Shown here: positions 18,497 to 27,203 of the stretch, one piece after another
How positions within the stretch are numbered: the first letter of the stretch is position 1
How the letters are laid out: each line of letters begins with the position of its first letter
Assembly: GCF_002288525.1 (NCBI RefSeq)
Contig: NZ_CP023067.1
Coordinates: forward strand, 558,001-622,000
Length of the DNA stretch: 64,000 nt
Direction of reading: 5' to 3'
Source of the DNA: Sinorhizobium sojae CCBAU 05684
GTDB lineage: Bacteria; Pseudomonadota; Alphaproteobacteria; Rhizobiales; Rhizobiaceae
Translations under genes and position numbers: made by a program
Notes under the pieces: generated by a model
Told to the model about the DNA's origin: nothing
Database searches by the model: none
Seen by the model: only the letters and a program-made list of their open reading frames with translations

Positions 18497-18509
18497 ATGA
18501 CGCCGTTAC

Positions 18510-19247
18510 TCACATGCCCAGGCGACCCACCGCCGGTATCTTGATCCCCGGCCGTGCAATATCAATGCCGGCCACCAGCCCCATGAAATGCAGTTCCAGG
18601 CCGCTGCGCCAGCCGGCTGAGATGCCGGCAAGGCCATAGAGCGTCGCATGCAGATCGCGGCCATCGGCATCGATCTGGAAGAATTCGCCTTCCGGCAGGT
18701 AATCGCGCCCGACGGCGTCGGGCGGAAGCACTGCCCCGAGTTCTGGCACCGAGCGCAGAACATGCGCGACGAAGGTGTTGGAGTTCGGTCCCGGCCACAG
18801 GCGGTAGGCGCCGGGCGCGGAATAGGGATAGGCCGCAATCGCCTGCTCGACCTTCGGCATCAGGCGCTGGGCGTCCTCGCCCGTGATGGCTACGACGATG
18901 CGCGGCTCGTTCGAATACCAGCGGCCATCGGCCTGATAGGCATTCTTGCGGATCGGCTTGCCCCAGCCGACCTTTTCGTAGCGGTCATAGGAGGACGCGC
19001 CCTCGCTCTTGGTCACGATCCAGGCATGGCTTGCGACCGCACCCTTCATGCCGCCGGTCGTCGCCGAAAGAACGTATATCGCCGCGTCCGGGCTCTCTGT
19101 CGCTTGCGGCAGCACGCCGGCAGAGGACCAGTCCGCATCGCGCCAGCTCTGTGGCCGCTCCTTGAAATACCAAAGGCCCGCGGCCGAAAGCGTCGGAAGC
19201 AGGTAGATGGTGGCAAAGGCGAACAGGAGGCGGCGAAGTATTTTCAT
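18510..19247 (-). CDS. DUF3750 family protein
   Basis: The 245-residue protein has an N-terminal membrane anchor or signal (MKILRRLLFAFATIYLLPTLSAAGLWYF). The DUF3750 domain then contains YVLSATTGGMKGAVASHAWIVTK, NSNTFVAHVLRSVPELGAVLPPDAVGRDY and a C-terminal GLELHFMGLVAGIDIARPGIKIPAVGRLGM. The conserved His (SHAW), Asn and Cys/His-like positions recall papain-like or NlpC/P60-type folds, but no activity is established. I take ATG 19247; the frame runs on upstream into the asparaginase gene without coding character. Probably periplasmic. Confidence 0.82.
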   Translation of the reverse strand: MKILRRLLFAFATIYLLPTLSAAGLWYFKERPQSWRDADWSSAGVLPQATESPDAAIYVLSATTGGMKGAVASHAWIVTKSEGASSYDRYEKVGWGKPIRKNAYQADGRWYSNEPRIVVAITGEDAQRLMPKVEQAIAAYPYSAPGAYRLWPGPNSNTFVAHVLRSVPELGAVLPPDAVGRDYLPEGEFFQIDADGRDLHATLYGLAGISAGWRSGLELHFMGLVAGIDIARPGIKIPAVGRLGM

Positions 19248-19314
19248 GGATGTCTTTGTTGCTATGGAATAGCTGATAGAAGCATAGCCGATCATGGAAA
19301 TTTGAGGGCAGAAC

Positions 19315-20322
19315 ATGTCGAATCCCGTTTTGGTTGAAGTTACGCGTGGAGATTTGCTCGAAAGCCGCCACCGTGGTGCCGTCGTTGCCGTCGATGGCGA
19401 CGGCAGGACCCTCTTCGCCGTCGGGGAGATGGAAGCGCCCGTGTTTCCGCGTTCGGCCTGCAAGGCGATGCAGGCCCTGCCGCTCGTGGAAAGCGGTGCC
19501 GCCGACGCCTACGGCTTCGGTGCCGAGGCACTGGCGCTTGCCTGTGCCTCCCATTCGGGCGAGCCGGAGCACGTGGCGCTCGCGTCCGAGATGTTGGCGG
19601 CGGCCGGCCGCGACGTCGGTGCGCTCGAATGCGGCGCGCATTGGTCGAACAACCAGGCGACACTGATCGAACAGGCGCGCACGCTGGAAAAGCCAAACGC
19701 GCTCTACAACAATTGCTCGGGCAAGCATGCGGGCTTCATCTGTGCCTGCTGCCATTCCGGTAACGACCCTGCCGGCTATGTCGGCTATGATCATCCGATA
19801 CAGCGGGAGATCCGCAGCGTGATATCGCATCTGACCGGCGCCATTTTGGGCCGCGACAATTGCGGAATAGACGGTTGCTCGATCCCGACCTATGCGGTGC
19901 CGCTCAAGGGGCTGGCCCGCGGCTTCGCCAAAATGGCGACGGGAATCGGCCTCGAGCCACTGAGGGCCAGCGCTTCGAAGCGCCTGATCGACGCCTGCAT
20001 GGCTGAACCGTTCTACGTGGCCGGCACCAAGCGCGCCTGCACGCGGCTGATGAAAACGGCGCCAGGCCGGATATTCGCCAAGACCGGTGCCGAGGGCGTC
20101 TTCTGCGCCGCGGTCCCGGAAAAGGGCATAGGCATCGCGCTCAAATGCGAGGACGGAGCGACCCGCGCCGCCGAGGCAATGGTGGCGGCAACGCTCGCGC
20201 GCTTCTTCGCGGACGAGCCGGAGATCCATGCGGCATTGATGGCGCAGGCCAACCGCCCGCTGCGCAACTGGAACGGCATGCATGTCGGCGACGTGCGGGT
20301 GTCGGCGCCTTTTACCGCGTGA
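19315..20322 (+). CDS. L-asparaginase, ReAV (AnsA-II) type
   Basis: The 335-residue protein belongs to the thermolabile Rhizobium etli ReAV class, unrelated to E. coli-type asparaginases. It hydrolyses L-asparagine to aspartate and ammonia. The serine-lysine tandem is visible as S47-A-C-K50, with a second serine in CASHSGEPEH (S79 or S81) and a lysine in FAKTGAEG. Zinc-site residues correspond to C134 and K137 (NNCSGKHAG) and C188 (DNCGIDGCS). ATG 19315 is 67 bp from the divergent DUF3750 gene. It converges on the DeoR gene and is not obviously in an operon. Confidence 0.92.
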   Translation: MSNPVLVEVTRGDLLESRHRGAVVAVDGDGRTLFAVGEMEAPVFPRSACKAMQALPLVESGAADAYGFGAEALALACASHSGEPEHVALASEMLAAAGRDVGALECGAHWSNNQATLIEQARTLEKPNALYNNCSGKHAGFICACCHSGNDPAGYVGYDHPIQREIRSVISHLTGAILGRDNCGIDGCSIPTYAVPLKGLARGFAKMATGIGLEPLRASASKRLIDACMAEPFYVAGTKRACTRLMKTAPGRIFAKTGAEGVFCAAVPEKGIGIALKCEDGATRAAEAMVAATLARFFADEPEIHAALMAQANRPLRNWNGMHVGDVRVSAPFTA

Positions 20323-20345
20323 GCCCCAAGCAAGCCCTTTTGCCG

Positions 20346-21095
20346 CTACGCAAAGAAAAGCGTCGTCGCGTCGCGACAGGGCGACAGGACCTCGTTTTCA
20401 ATGTCTGCGGGCACGACGAGCGCCGCTAGATCATTCACGCTCATGATACGATGGGGTGAGGCTGCGCCGAATTTCTCTGCAGTGGCGAGCACGTAGGTTT
20501 CCGCCGATTGTCGGGCGATCGCCCGCTTGATCGTCGCCTCCTCATAGTCTCCCGTCGAAAGACCGTACGCCGGATGAATGGCGGTGACGCCCAGAAAGAA
20601 GACATCCACGCGGATCTGTTCGATGGCCGCAACCGCCGCTGCGCCGACTGCCACCATTGAATGCTTGTAGAGCCTGCCGCCGATCAGGATCACCTCGGCG
20701 TTGTGTTGTTCGAGTTCAGCGGCGATCGTCGGACTGTGCGTGACGATGGTCGCGCGCAGGTCACGGGGCAGGGCGCGAGCGATTTCCGCATTGGTCGTGC
20801 CGCCATCGAGAAAGATGGTTTGACCTGATTGAACAAGGCCTGCGGCCCGGCGGCCGAGCATGCGTTTGACGCCGCTCGCGATCGCCTGGCGGGCGGCGAA
20901 ATCGGGAAGTGGTGGTGTGAGCGGCAGGGCACCCCCGTGAACGCGTTTCAACAGGCCTTCGGTCGCCATTTCCCTTAAGTCGCGGCGGATCGTGTCTTCC
21001 GAAAGGCCGAGTTCGTCGGCGAGCGCCTTGGCGACGATCTGTCCGTCGCGCGCGAGCCTTTCCGAAATCATCACCCGTCTCCGCGTCGTCAGCAT
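20346..21095 (-). CDS. DeoR-family transcriptional regulator
   Basis: A 249-residue repressor with the DeoR helix-turn-helix VAKALADELGLSEDTIRRDLREMATEGLLKRVHGGA. A sugar-phosphate-isomerase-like effector domain follows, with the phosphate loop IFLDGGTTNAEIAR and VILIGGRLYKHSMVAVG. The effector is probably a phosphorylated sugar or nucleoside. AAGGAGG precedes ATG 21095. It faces the DUF4406 gene across 88 bp containing tandem TTCACGATATC repeats, so it most likely represses itself and that gene. Confidence 0.92.
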   Translation of the reverse strand: MLTTRRRVMISERLARDGQIVAKALADELGLSEDTIRRDLREMATEGLLKRVHGGALPLTPPLPDFAARQAIASGVKRMLGRRAAGLVQSGQTIFLDGGTTNAEIARALPRDLRATIVTHSPTIAAELEQHNAEVILIGGRLYKHSMVAVGAAAVAAIEQIRVDVFFLGVTAIHPAYGLSTGDYEEATIKRAIARQSAETYVLATAEKFGAASPHRIMSVNDLAALVVPADIENEVLSPCRDATTLFFA

Positions 21096-21112
21096 GGAAT
21101 CCTCCTTGACTC

Positions 21113-21142
21113 TTCACGATATCGCATGGATTTTCACGATAT
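21113..21142. promoter_or_regulatory. tandem DeoR operator
   Basis: TTCACGATATC occurs twice in direct orientation (21113-21123 and 21132-21142), 19 bp apart. A further GGGATATC and an inverted CGTGAAAA follow near 21150-21171. This sits in the divergent deoR/DUF4406 promoter and fits the tandem operators used by DeoR-type repressors. Confidence 0.7.
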
Positions 21143-21183
21143 CCAAGGGATATCAGGAGACTTCGTGAAAACAGGAGATGCAC

Positions 21184-21555
21184 ATGCTCATTCTCATTGC
21201 TGGTCCTTACCGCTCGGGTACCGGAGACGACCCGTCGAAGATGGCTGCAAACCTCAAGCGTCTGGAGGAGCCGTCCTATGCGCTTTTCAAGGCCGGCCAC
21301 GTGCCCATGATCGGTGAGTGGGTGGCCCTGCCCGTGTGGCATGCGGCGGGCGGAAGCCATGTTGGCGACGATCTCTATGAGAAGATTTTTCATCCGGTCG
21401 CCGGCAGGCTGCTTGGACTTTGCGACGCGGTGCTGCGGCTGCCGGGCGAATCCAAGGGGGCGGACAATGACGTGCGCCTTGCCCGTGAGCGCGGCATTCC
21501 GGTATATTACCGTCTTGGGGACGTGCCCGGCTGCGACCAGTTCCCGCCTGCATGA
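21184..21555 (+). CDS. DUF4406 protein (nucleoside deoxyribosyltransferase-like)
   Basis: The 123-residue protein starts MLILIAGPYRSGTGDDPSKMAANL; the GPYR motif followed by N and the later GESKGADNDVRLARERGIPVYY match DUF4406 and the nucleoside 2-deoxyribosyltransferase fold. A nucleotide or sugar-base substrate is therefore plausible. ATG 21184 is six bases after GGAG; an ATG at 21178 is too close. Its promoter overlaps the proposed DeoR operators, suggesting induction by the ligand of that regulator. Downstream the GST gene begins 95 bp later on the same strand. Confidence 0.82.
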   Translation: MLILIAGPYRSGTGDDPSKMAANLKRLEEPSYALFKAGHVPMIGEWVALPVWHAAGGSHVGDDLYEKIFHPVAGRLLGLCDAVLRLPGESKGADNDVRLARERGIPVYYRLGDVPGCDQFPPA

Positions 21556-21650
21556 TCGCAAGGCCCGGCGGATTGCCGCCGGACCTTTTTCGCCTTGTCA
21601 ACCGCTGCGATTTCTTCTCTTCTGCTGTCAGATCAGCGGGAGGCACGATG

Positions 21651-22271
21651 ATGCTGAAACTCTATTACGCGCCCGGTACTTGTTCACTCGCATCGCATAT
21701 CGCGCTTGAGGAAACGGGTGCAGCCTATGAAGCTCAGCGGATCGACTTTTCCAAGGCCGAGCAGACCAAGCCCGAATATCTCGCCGTCAATCCCAAAGGT
21801 CGCGTCCCGGCGCTGGTAACCGATCGCGGGACGCTGACAGAAACGCCGGCGATCCTCACCTACATAGCGCAGAGCTTCCCCGAAGCCGGTCTCGCGCCGC
21901 TCGACGATCCGTTCGAATTCGCGCGGCTGCAATCCTTCCTGAGTTATCTCTGCTCGACGGTGCACGTGGCGCACGCCCATGCCCGCCGGGGCGCCCGCTG
22001 GGCGGACGATTCGGCCGCGCAGGAGGCGATGAAGGCGAAGGTGCCGCAGAACATGGCGGATTGCTTCTCCTTGATCGAGAGCCTGATGTTCACCGGCCCG
22101 TTTGTCATGGGCGAGACCTACACGATCGCCGATCCCTATCTCTTCACCATTGCTGGGTGGCTGGAGGGGGATGGTGTCGATCCGTCGCAATTTCCAAGAG
22201 TACTCGACCACCGTAACCAAATGGCCGAGCGTCCGGCGGTCGCCAAGGTGCTGACCGCCTTAGAAAGCTGA
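21651..22271 (+). CDS. glutathione S-transferase (beta-class-like)
   Basis: The 206-residue protein has an N-terminal thioredoxin-like domain, MLKLYYAPGTCSLASHIALEETG, with the Cys of PGTCS typical of bacterial beta-class GSTs. VNPKGRVPALVTDRG and TETPAILTYIA form the glutathione site. The C-terminal helical domain contains the N-capping motif TIADPYLF. It probably conjugates or reduces electrophiles with glutathione. GGGAGG precedes two adjacent ATGs (21648 and 21651); I use the second. A dispersed palindromic repeat follows the stop. Confidence 0.92.
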   Translation: MLKLYYAPGTCSLASHIALEETGAAYEAQRIDFSKAEQTKPEYLAVNPKGRVPALVTDRGTLTETPAILTYIAQSFPEAGLAPLDDPFEFARLQSFLSYLCSTVHVAHAHARRGARWADDSAAQEAMKAKVPQNMADCFSLIESLMFTGPFVMGETYTIADPYLFTIAGWLEGDGVDPSQFPRVLDHRNQMAERPAVAKVLTALES

Positions 22272-22285
22272 CGCTATCGGCCGCG

Positions 22286-22329
22286 CTACAGCGCTGAGCG
22301 TCCCTTTCGGGCGCACAAGGGCGCCGTAG
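22286..22329 (+). repeat. dispersed palindrome, copy 1 (divergent)
   Basis: CTACAGCGCTGAGCGTCCC...GGGCGCACAAGGGCGCCGTAG follows the plan of the repeat family seen at 31360, 40467, 53206, 62264 and 62369: an outer TACAGCG/CGCTGTA arm and an inner GCGTC/GACGC-like arm. Confidence 0.6.
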
Positions 22330-22348
22330 GCGGGAACCATGGCCGCGA

Positions 22349-22546
22349 TTAGCGACAGTTGCAAGCGCTGTCGGCCGCGGCGCGCGGCCATGGCCAGCCG
22401 GGAAATGGCAGGTCGGCGAGTTCACGTTCCTTCATCCTCGCTAGGTCCGGATACTGCAGCGGATCGAGCAACCAATCCGCCGCCTCTTGGCAAGCGCCGC
22501 CGGACGGGTCGCTTGCGGGCTTTTGTATGGAGAAAAACTTAAACAT
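22349..22546 (-). CDS. microprotein paired with a LysR regulator
   Basis: A 65-residue protein starting MFKFFSIQKPASDPSGGACQ. Its second half, DPLQYPDLARMKERELADLPFPGW, resembles the RxxRELADLGI-type core of DUF1127-like rhizobial small proteins. AAAGAG lies 8 bases before ATG 22546. It is divergent from a GcvA-type LysR gene 151 bp away, an arrangement that suggests control by that regulator. Function unknown; DUF1127 proteins have been tied to RNA turnover and to phosphate and central metabolism, but the match here is partial. Confidence 0.6.
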   Translation of the reverse strand: MFKFFSIQKPASDPSGGACQEAADWLLDPLQYPDLARMKERELADLPFPGWPWPRAAADSACNCR

Positions 22547-22697
22547 GACGGCCACTCTTTCGATGCTGCCTGGCTTCTCGTTTGTATGGTGAAAGCCTGC
22601 GACTGTCGCGATGACCACAGGGTATCGAGGGAGATAATCCACCCGGCTGGAGGGGATTGCAATTGAGTTTGCTGGTTGTTTGGTTTAGGAAAACTAT

Positions 22698-23633
22698 ATG
22701 AGAGAGATCAACACGGTTCATCTGAACGGATTGCGCGCGGTCGAGGCTGTCGGCCGACTGGGCTCGCTTGCGGCAGCCGCGGACGAACTCGGCGTTACGC
22801 CCGGCGCGGTCAGTCAGCAGCTTGTGAAGACGGAAGCGCAGCTTGGGCGCGTGCTCTTCGAACGCTCGCCGCGCGGGCTCGCCGTCACGGAGGCCGGCCG
22901 GCCAATTCTGGCGCGCCTTTCACGGGCCTTTGCGGAGCTTGCGCAAGCGGTCGGCGAGGCACGCCGCCGCGACGAGTCGGTGCTGACGGTTTCTGTCGCG
23001 CCGATCTTTGCCGCCCGCTGGCTTGTCTATCGGTTGAACGGCTTTGCCGAGCGCCATCCGGACGTCCGGCTGAGGATCGATGCGACCACGAGGCTTGTCA
23101 GCCTTGATGCCTCGGACGTCGATCTCGGCATTCGCGTTGGCGCGGGGCGTTGGCCGGGAGTGCGTTCGGAACTGCTCCTGGAGCAGGAGGTCTTTCCGGT
23201 TTGCTCGCCGGCACTTGCCGCGGAACTACGCGAGCCGGCGGACATCCTGAAGCTGCCCGTGGTCGTCGACGAACATGCGATGTTTTCCTGGGATGTGTGG
23301 CTGAAATCCGTCGGGCTCGCTGGCGCCGAGATGAGCGTGCGCCACAGCTTCAACGACGCCTCGCTTGCGCTCGATGCCGCTATCGCCGGGCAGGGGGTCA
23401 TGCTCGCCTGGCAAACACTGGCCGGCTACGCGGTGATGAAGGGCAGTCTGGTCGCGCCCTTCGGCATGCGCGCCAAGACCGGCTTTGGACATTATTTCGT
23501 GACCGCCACCTCTCGGCGTGAAAGCAAGGCGGCGCTCGCCTTCAAGCAATGGGTGCGCGAGGAGGTGGAGGAGGGAATGCGGCAGCTTGCGGCTATTCCG
23601 GCTCCTTCAGCCGCTCCTCCATCATCGCCTTGA
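22698..23633 (+). CDS. LysR-family regulator (GcvA-like)
   Basis: The 311-residue regulator has the LysR helix-turn-helix [47 protein letters not shown]. The effector domain carries [21 protein letters not shown] and [16 protein letters not shown], phrases typical of GcvA-like regulators. The ligand is unknown. Its 3' end overlaps the 3' end of the convergent GST gene by 41 bp. Divergent to the 65-residue microprotein gene, its probable target. Confidence 0.92.
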   Translation: MREINTVHLNGLRAVEAVGRLGSLAAAADELGVTPGAVSQQLVKTEAQLGRVLFERSPRGLAVTEAGRPILARLSRAFAELAQAVGEARRRDESVLTVSVAPIFAARWLVYRLNGFAERHPDVRLRIDATTRLVSLDASDVDLGIRVGAGRWPGVRSELLLEQEVFPVCSPALAAELREPADILKLPVVVDEHAMFSWDVWLKSVGLAGAEMSVRHSFNDASLALDAAIAGQGVMLAWQTLAGYAVMKGSLVAPFGMRAKTGFGHYFVTATSRRESKAALAFKQWVREEVEEGMRQLAAIPAPSAAPPSSP

Positions 23634-24252
23634 AGGCAGGACGCGATTGACAGCGCGCGAGCCAGACCTTGACGCGTGGGTGCTTGTCGAAGAGCGCTGT
23701 CTGGCTCATGGCATAGCGGAAGACCTCGGCGAGGTTGAGATCGGCAACGGTGAAGCGATCGCCGATCACGTAATCGCGATCCTCAAGATGCGCCTCGAGA
23801 ACGGCAAAGGCTTTCTCGAGCGACTGCGCGCAATTGGCGATGCACTCGCGCCCCTCCGGCGTTTCTTCGATGCCGCCATCATAGGCGAGCACGATCTGGA
23901 CCGCGTGCGGTTCGACTTCGGTTGCCGCCCACATGGTCCAATTGCCGATCAGGCCTTCCTCGACGATGTCGGCCGGTGCCAGCGGGCCGCCATATTTGCG
24001 GGCGAGATAAAGGTTGTTGGCAAGCGACTCCGTCAGGATCAGCCCGCCGTCGTCGATCGCCGGGATGAGCCCCATGGGATTGACGGCGAGGAAGCTGGGT
24101 GAGCGGGTGTTGAGCGGCGCATCGGCAGCTAGCGGATCGGCGAGACGGCGTGCCTGGATCACTGGCACGGATGTGAAGGGGATGCCGAGTTCGCGTGCCA
24201 TCCAGTAGTTACGCGACGCGCGCGATCGATAGACGCCATAAATCGTCAGCAT
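23593..24252 (-). CDS. glutathione S-transferase family protein
   Basis: A 219-residue two-domain GST. The N-terminal [26 protein letters not shown] has Ser at the usual catalytic loop, and [32 protein letters not shown] forms the glutathione-binding part. The C-terminal helical domain has [27 protein letters not shown] precedes ATG 24252; a TTG one codon before is less likely. It overlaps the LysR 3' end tail to tail, so the two transcripts share about 40 complementary bases. The substrate is unknown. Confidence 0.9.
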   Translation of the reverse strand: MLTIYGVYRSRASRNYWMARELGIPFTSVPVIQARRLADPLAADAPLNTRSPSFLAVNPMGLIPAIDDGGLILTESLANNLYLARKYGGPLAPADIVEEGLIGNWTMWAATEVEPHAVQIVLAYDGGIEETPEGRECIANCAQSLEKAFAVLEAHLEDRDYVIGDRFTVADLNLAEVFRYAMSQTALFDKHPRVKVWLARCQSRPAFKAMMEERLKEPE

Positions 24253-24539
24253 CAACGATCCTCCTCTAAAGAGCGGCGGGCCTCTTCAAACGCGCCCATC
24301 ATCCAACAGCGACCACCTGTCATAGGCCGTCGCCGCTGCTCTCGAAAGCCGCCGCCATTGATAGGCTCATGAAATCTTTTGATGTGAGTGGGATACGCTG
24401 CCGGACAAAGGGCCGGTTGTGTTCTTCGTGCATTCGCTCGCAACTACTGGACGATTTTTGCTGGTGAAATTTAGAGAAGTCTAACCTCTCTCCGTTAGAC
24501 CAAGCTCGAAAACCAGATATGCTCCATCGGAGGCTTGGC

Positions 24540-26867
24540 TTGGCGAAAAAAATGTCCCGTAACAGCCGGTATGTCGAGCTTGATGCCGACCGCAACTCCG
24601 AGACGCGTCGCCTGATTGATGCCGGCAACCGGTTGGCGAAGGAAGTCGCACGTCTGTTCCCCTCCGAACCCGACCTCGCCGATCGCCATTACTGGCTCGA
24701 GACGATGATCAATCATGTCCCCGACTACATCTATGCCAAGGATGCCGAGGGGCGATTTCTTATCGCCAACGAGGCGACCGTCGCGGATAATGGTTTCAAC
24801 GATCTGCAGGAATTGGTCGGCAAGACGGACTTCGACCTGCACCCGCCCGAATTTGCCGAGACCGTCTCCGAGACGGAGCGACGGGTGATCGAGACCGGTG
24901 AACCGATCTTCGGCATCGAGGAACGGGCGATCGTCACGAAAGGCTACGATCGCTGGCTGATGACCTCAAAGGTGCCTTTGCGCAACAAGCGCGGCAAGAT
25001 CGTCGGCGTAGTCGGCATCTCGCGCGACATCTCCGAGCGGAAGGCGGCCGAACGTCTGCTCGAAGGGCAGGCGCGCTTGCTGGAAATGGTTGCGCGGGGC
25101 GAGCCGCTCGAGACGTTCTTCCACGAACTCGTCCGGCTGATCGAGCGGCTCATGTCGGGTATCAAGGGCTCGATCCTGCTACTTTCGGAGGATGGCCGGT
25201 ATCTTCTGCAAGGGGCCGCACCCAGTCTTGACGAGACGTATTGTGCAGTCGTTCACGGCCTCGAGATCGGTCCGAATTCCGGCCCCTGTGGGACGGCTGC
25301 CTGGCGCGGTCAGCAGGTGATTGTCAGCGATATCCTCGCCGATCCGCTGTGGGAGGGCTGTGCCCATGTCGTGGAGCCCTTTGGCTTTCGCGCCTGTTGG
25401 TCGACGCCGATCTTCTCGCGCGGACGCAAGGTGCTCGGCACATTCGCGCTCTATTCGGGAGAGGCAGGCGCTCCAAACGATCAGCAGCAGGAACTGATCG
25501 CAATGGCTGCCCATCTCGCCGGCATTGCCATTGAGCGCAAGCGGGCCGAGGACAGGATCAGCTTCATGGCCCACCACGACGCCGTGACGGGGCTGCCCAA
25601 CCGCGCCCTTTTCGAGGCGGAGGTTTCCGGCATGCTCGAGTCCATTCGCGGACGCGAACAATGGGCTGCCCTGGCTTTTCTCGACCTGGATAATTTCAAG
25701 CTGATCAATGACAATCTCGGCCACGCTGCGGGCGACGTCCTCCTGAAGGCCGTCGCCGGACGGATGCGTGCCGCCGTGCGCAAGACCGATGTGGTGGTCC
25801 GCGTCGGCGGCGACGAATTCATCATTCTCCTGAACGGCGTTCCAACCGACCGCGATCTCGTCCTGTCGCGGCTCGAGGATATTCGTACCGCGATCGCTCT
25901 GCCGGTCCAGCTTCAGGGCCGCAGTCTACAGGTCACTTGCAGCATGGGTGTCGCCTGCTATCCGAGTCATGGCCGGACGGCCAGCGAATTGCTCGCCAAT
26001 GCCGATCTCGCCATGTACCGGGCAAAGGAGTTCGGCCGCAACAATCTCCAGGTCTTCACTGCGGAAATGGCGGCAAAGGCCCATGAAAAGCTACAATTGC
26101 AGGAAGCGCTGCGCGAGGCGATCGCGCGCGACGAATTCATCCTGCATTTCCAGCCGCAGATGAGCCTCGCCAGCGGTCGCATCTTCGCCGCCGAGGCGCT
26201 TCTGCGCTGGCAGCATCCGCAGCGCGGCTTGATCTCGCCGGCGACGTTCATTCCACTCGCCGAGGAGACCGGGCTCATCGTCCCCATCGGCGACTGGGTT
26301 CTCAGAGCCGCTTGCCGGCAGGCGAAGGCTTGGCAGGAGGCGGGCTTGCCGCCGCTGATCGTCAGCGTCAATGTCTCCGCGCGGCAATTTCGCGAACGCA
26401 ACTGGGCCGCGCGCGTGGCGGCCGTGCTGGCGGAAACCGGCCTCCATGCGCGCTATCTGGAGCTCGAGTTGACCGAGAGTCTGATCATGCAGGACCTAGC
26501 TGGAGCGATCGCGACGATGCATGAGCTCGAGGCTATTGGTGTCCATCTCGCCATTGACGATTTCGGTACGGGATATTCGAGCCTCAGTGCACTCAAGCGC
26601 TTTCCCGTGAGCCGACTGAAGATCGATCGTTCCTTCGTCGAGGACATTCCTTCGGATCCCGATGACGAGGCGATCACGGCCGGGATCATCTCGCTCGCGC
26701 AGAAGCTTGGGCTGCGCGTGATCGCCGAAGGCGTCGAAACCGAGGCTCAGGTCGAATTCCTGCAGAAAAGCGGCTGCGACGAGATACAGGGTTATTTCTT
26801 GAGCCCGCCTCTGTCCTCCCGGGACTTCCAGGCGCTCTTGCAGGGCTGCGACGCCGACGGTGTCTGA
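24540..26867 (+). CDS. PAS-GAF-GGDEF-EAL cyclic-di-GMP protein
   Basis: A protein of about 775 residues with a PAS domain (YWLETMINHVPDYIYAKDAEG through GISRDISERKAAERL), a GAF domain (GIKGSILLLSEDGRYLLQG...GPCGTAAWRG) and then both cyclic-di-GMP domains. The cyclase motif GGDEF is intact, with the inhibitory site RKTD five residues before it. The EAL domain keeps EALLRW, NVSARQF, DDFGTGYSSL and EGVETEAQ, so both activities look possible. No membrane segment is visible; it is a cytosolic sensor. GGAGG lies 6 bases before TTG 24540, a better start than ATG 24519 or 24552. Confidence 0.93.
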   Translation: MAKKMSRNSRYVELDADRNSETRRLIDAGNRLAKEVARLFPSEPDLADRHYWLETMINHVPDYIYAKDAEGRFLIANEATVADNGFNDLQELVGKTDFDLHPPEFAETVSETERRVIETGEPIFGIEERAIVTKGYDRWLMTSKVPLRNKRGKIVGVVGISRDISERKAAERLLEGQARLLEMVARGEPLETFFHELVRLIERLMSGIKGSILLLSEDGRYLLQGAAPSLDETYCAVVHGLEIGPNSGPCGTAAWRGQQVIVSDILADPLWEGCAHVVEPFGFRACWSTPIFSRGRKVLGTFALYSGEAGAPNDQQQELIAMAAHLAGIAIERKRAEDRISFMAHHDAVTGLPNRALFEAEVSGMLESIRGREQWAALAFLDLDNFKLINDNLGHAAGDVLLKAVAGRMRAAVRKTDVVVRVGGDEFIILLNGVPTDRDLVLSRLEDIRTAIALPVQLQGRSLQVTCSMGVACYPSHGRTASELLANADLAMYRAKEFGRNNLQVFTAEMAAKAHEKLQLQEALREAIARDEFILHFQPQMSLASGRIFAAEALLRWQHPQRGLISPATFIPLAEETGLIVPIGDWVLRAACRQAKAWQEAGLPPLIVSVNVSARQFRERNWAARVAAVLAETGLHARYLELELTESLIMQDLAGAIATMHELEAIGVHLAIDDFGTGYSSLSALKRFPVSRLKIDRSFVEDIPSDPDDEAITAGIISLAQKLGLRVIAEGVETEAQVEFLQKSGCDEIQGYFLSPPLSSRDFQALLQGCDADGV

Positions 26868-27203
26868 CGTTCATCGGCTTCTACTCGCGTGTCTCCGCTT
26901 TGAGGACAAGGAATTCAAAGGGCTACGGCGACCTTTTCGAGCCTGAAAGAAGCGCGGCGCTGCAGGACGGTGTCGTGATCGTGATCGCGATTTTTACTGA
27001 CACAGGCCCAGTTGCAGCCGTAAATGCAAGTGTGGAGCGAGATTGGGGTTCAAGCGCTCCGCGTTCCGCCTGTCGATTGGATCGCGGTTTGGAATTGTTT
27101 CGAGGCAAGGCCATCGTGATCTGGTAGCAAGGAACGGGACGACGCGAATCATCACATTGTTCCGCACCTTCTTTTTTTGCTGCACCCAAACCGATAGAGT
27201 TCG
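26868..27203. other. intergenic stretch, nothing supported
   Basis: 336 bases between the cyclic-di-GMP gene and the L,D-transpeptidase. Open frames here lack ribosome binding sites. I see no strong hairpin or repeat. Confidence 0.5.

Noticed and set aside
24320-24628. 102-codon minus-strand frame before the cyclic-di-GMP gene
   Set aside because: It overlaps the start of that gene, has no ribosome binding site and shows no domain.
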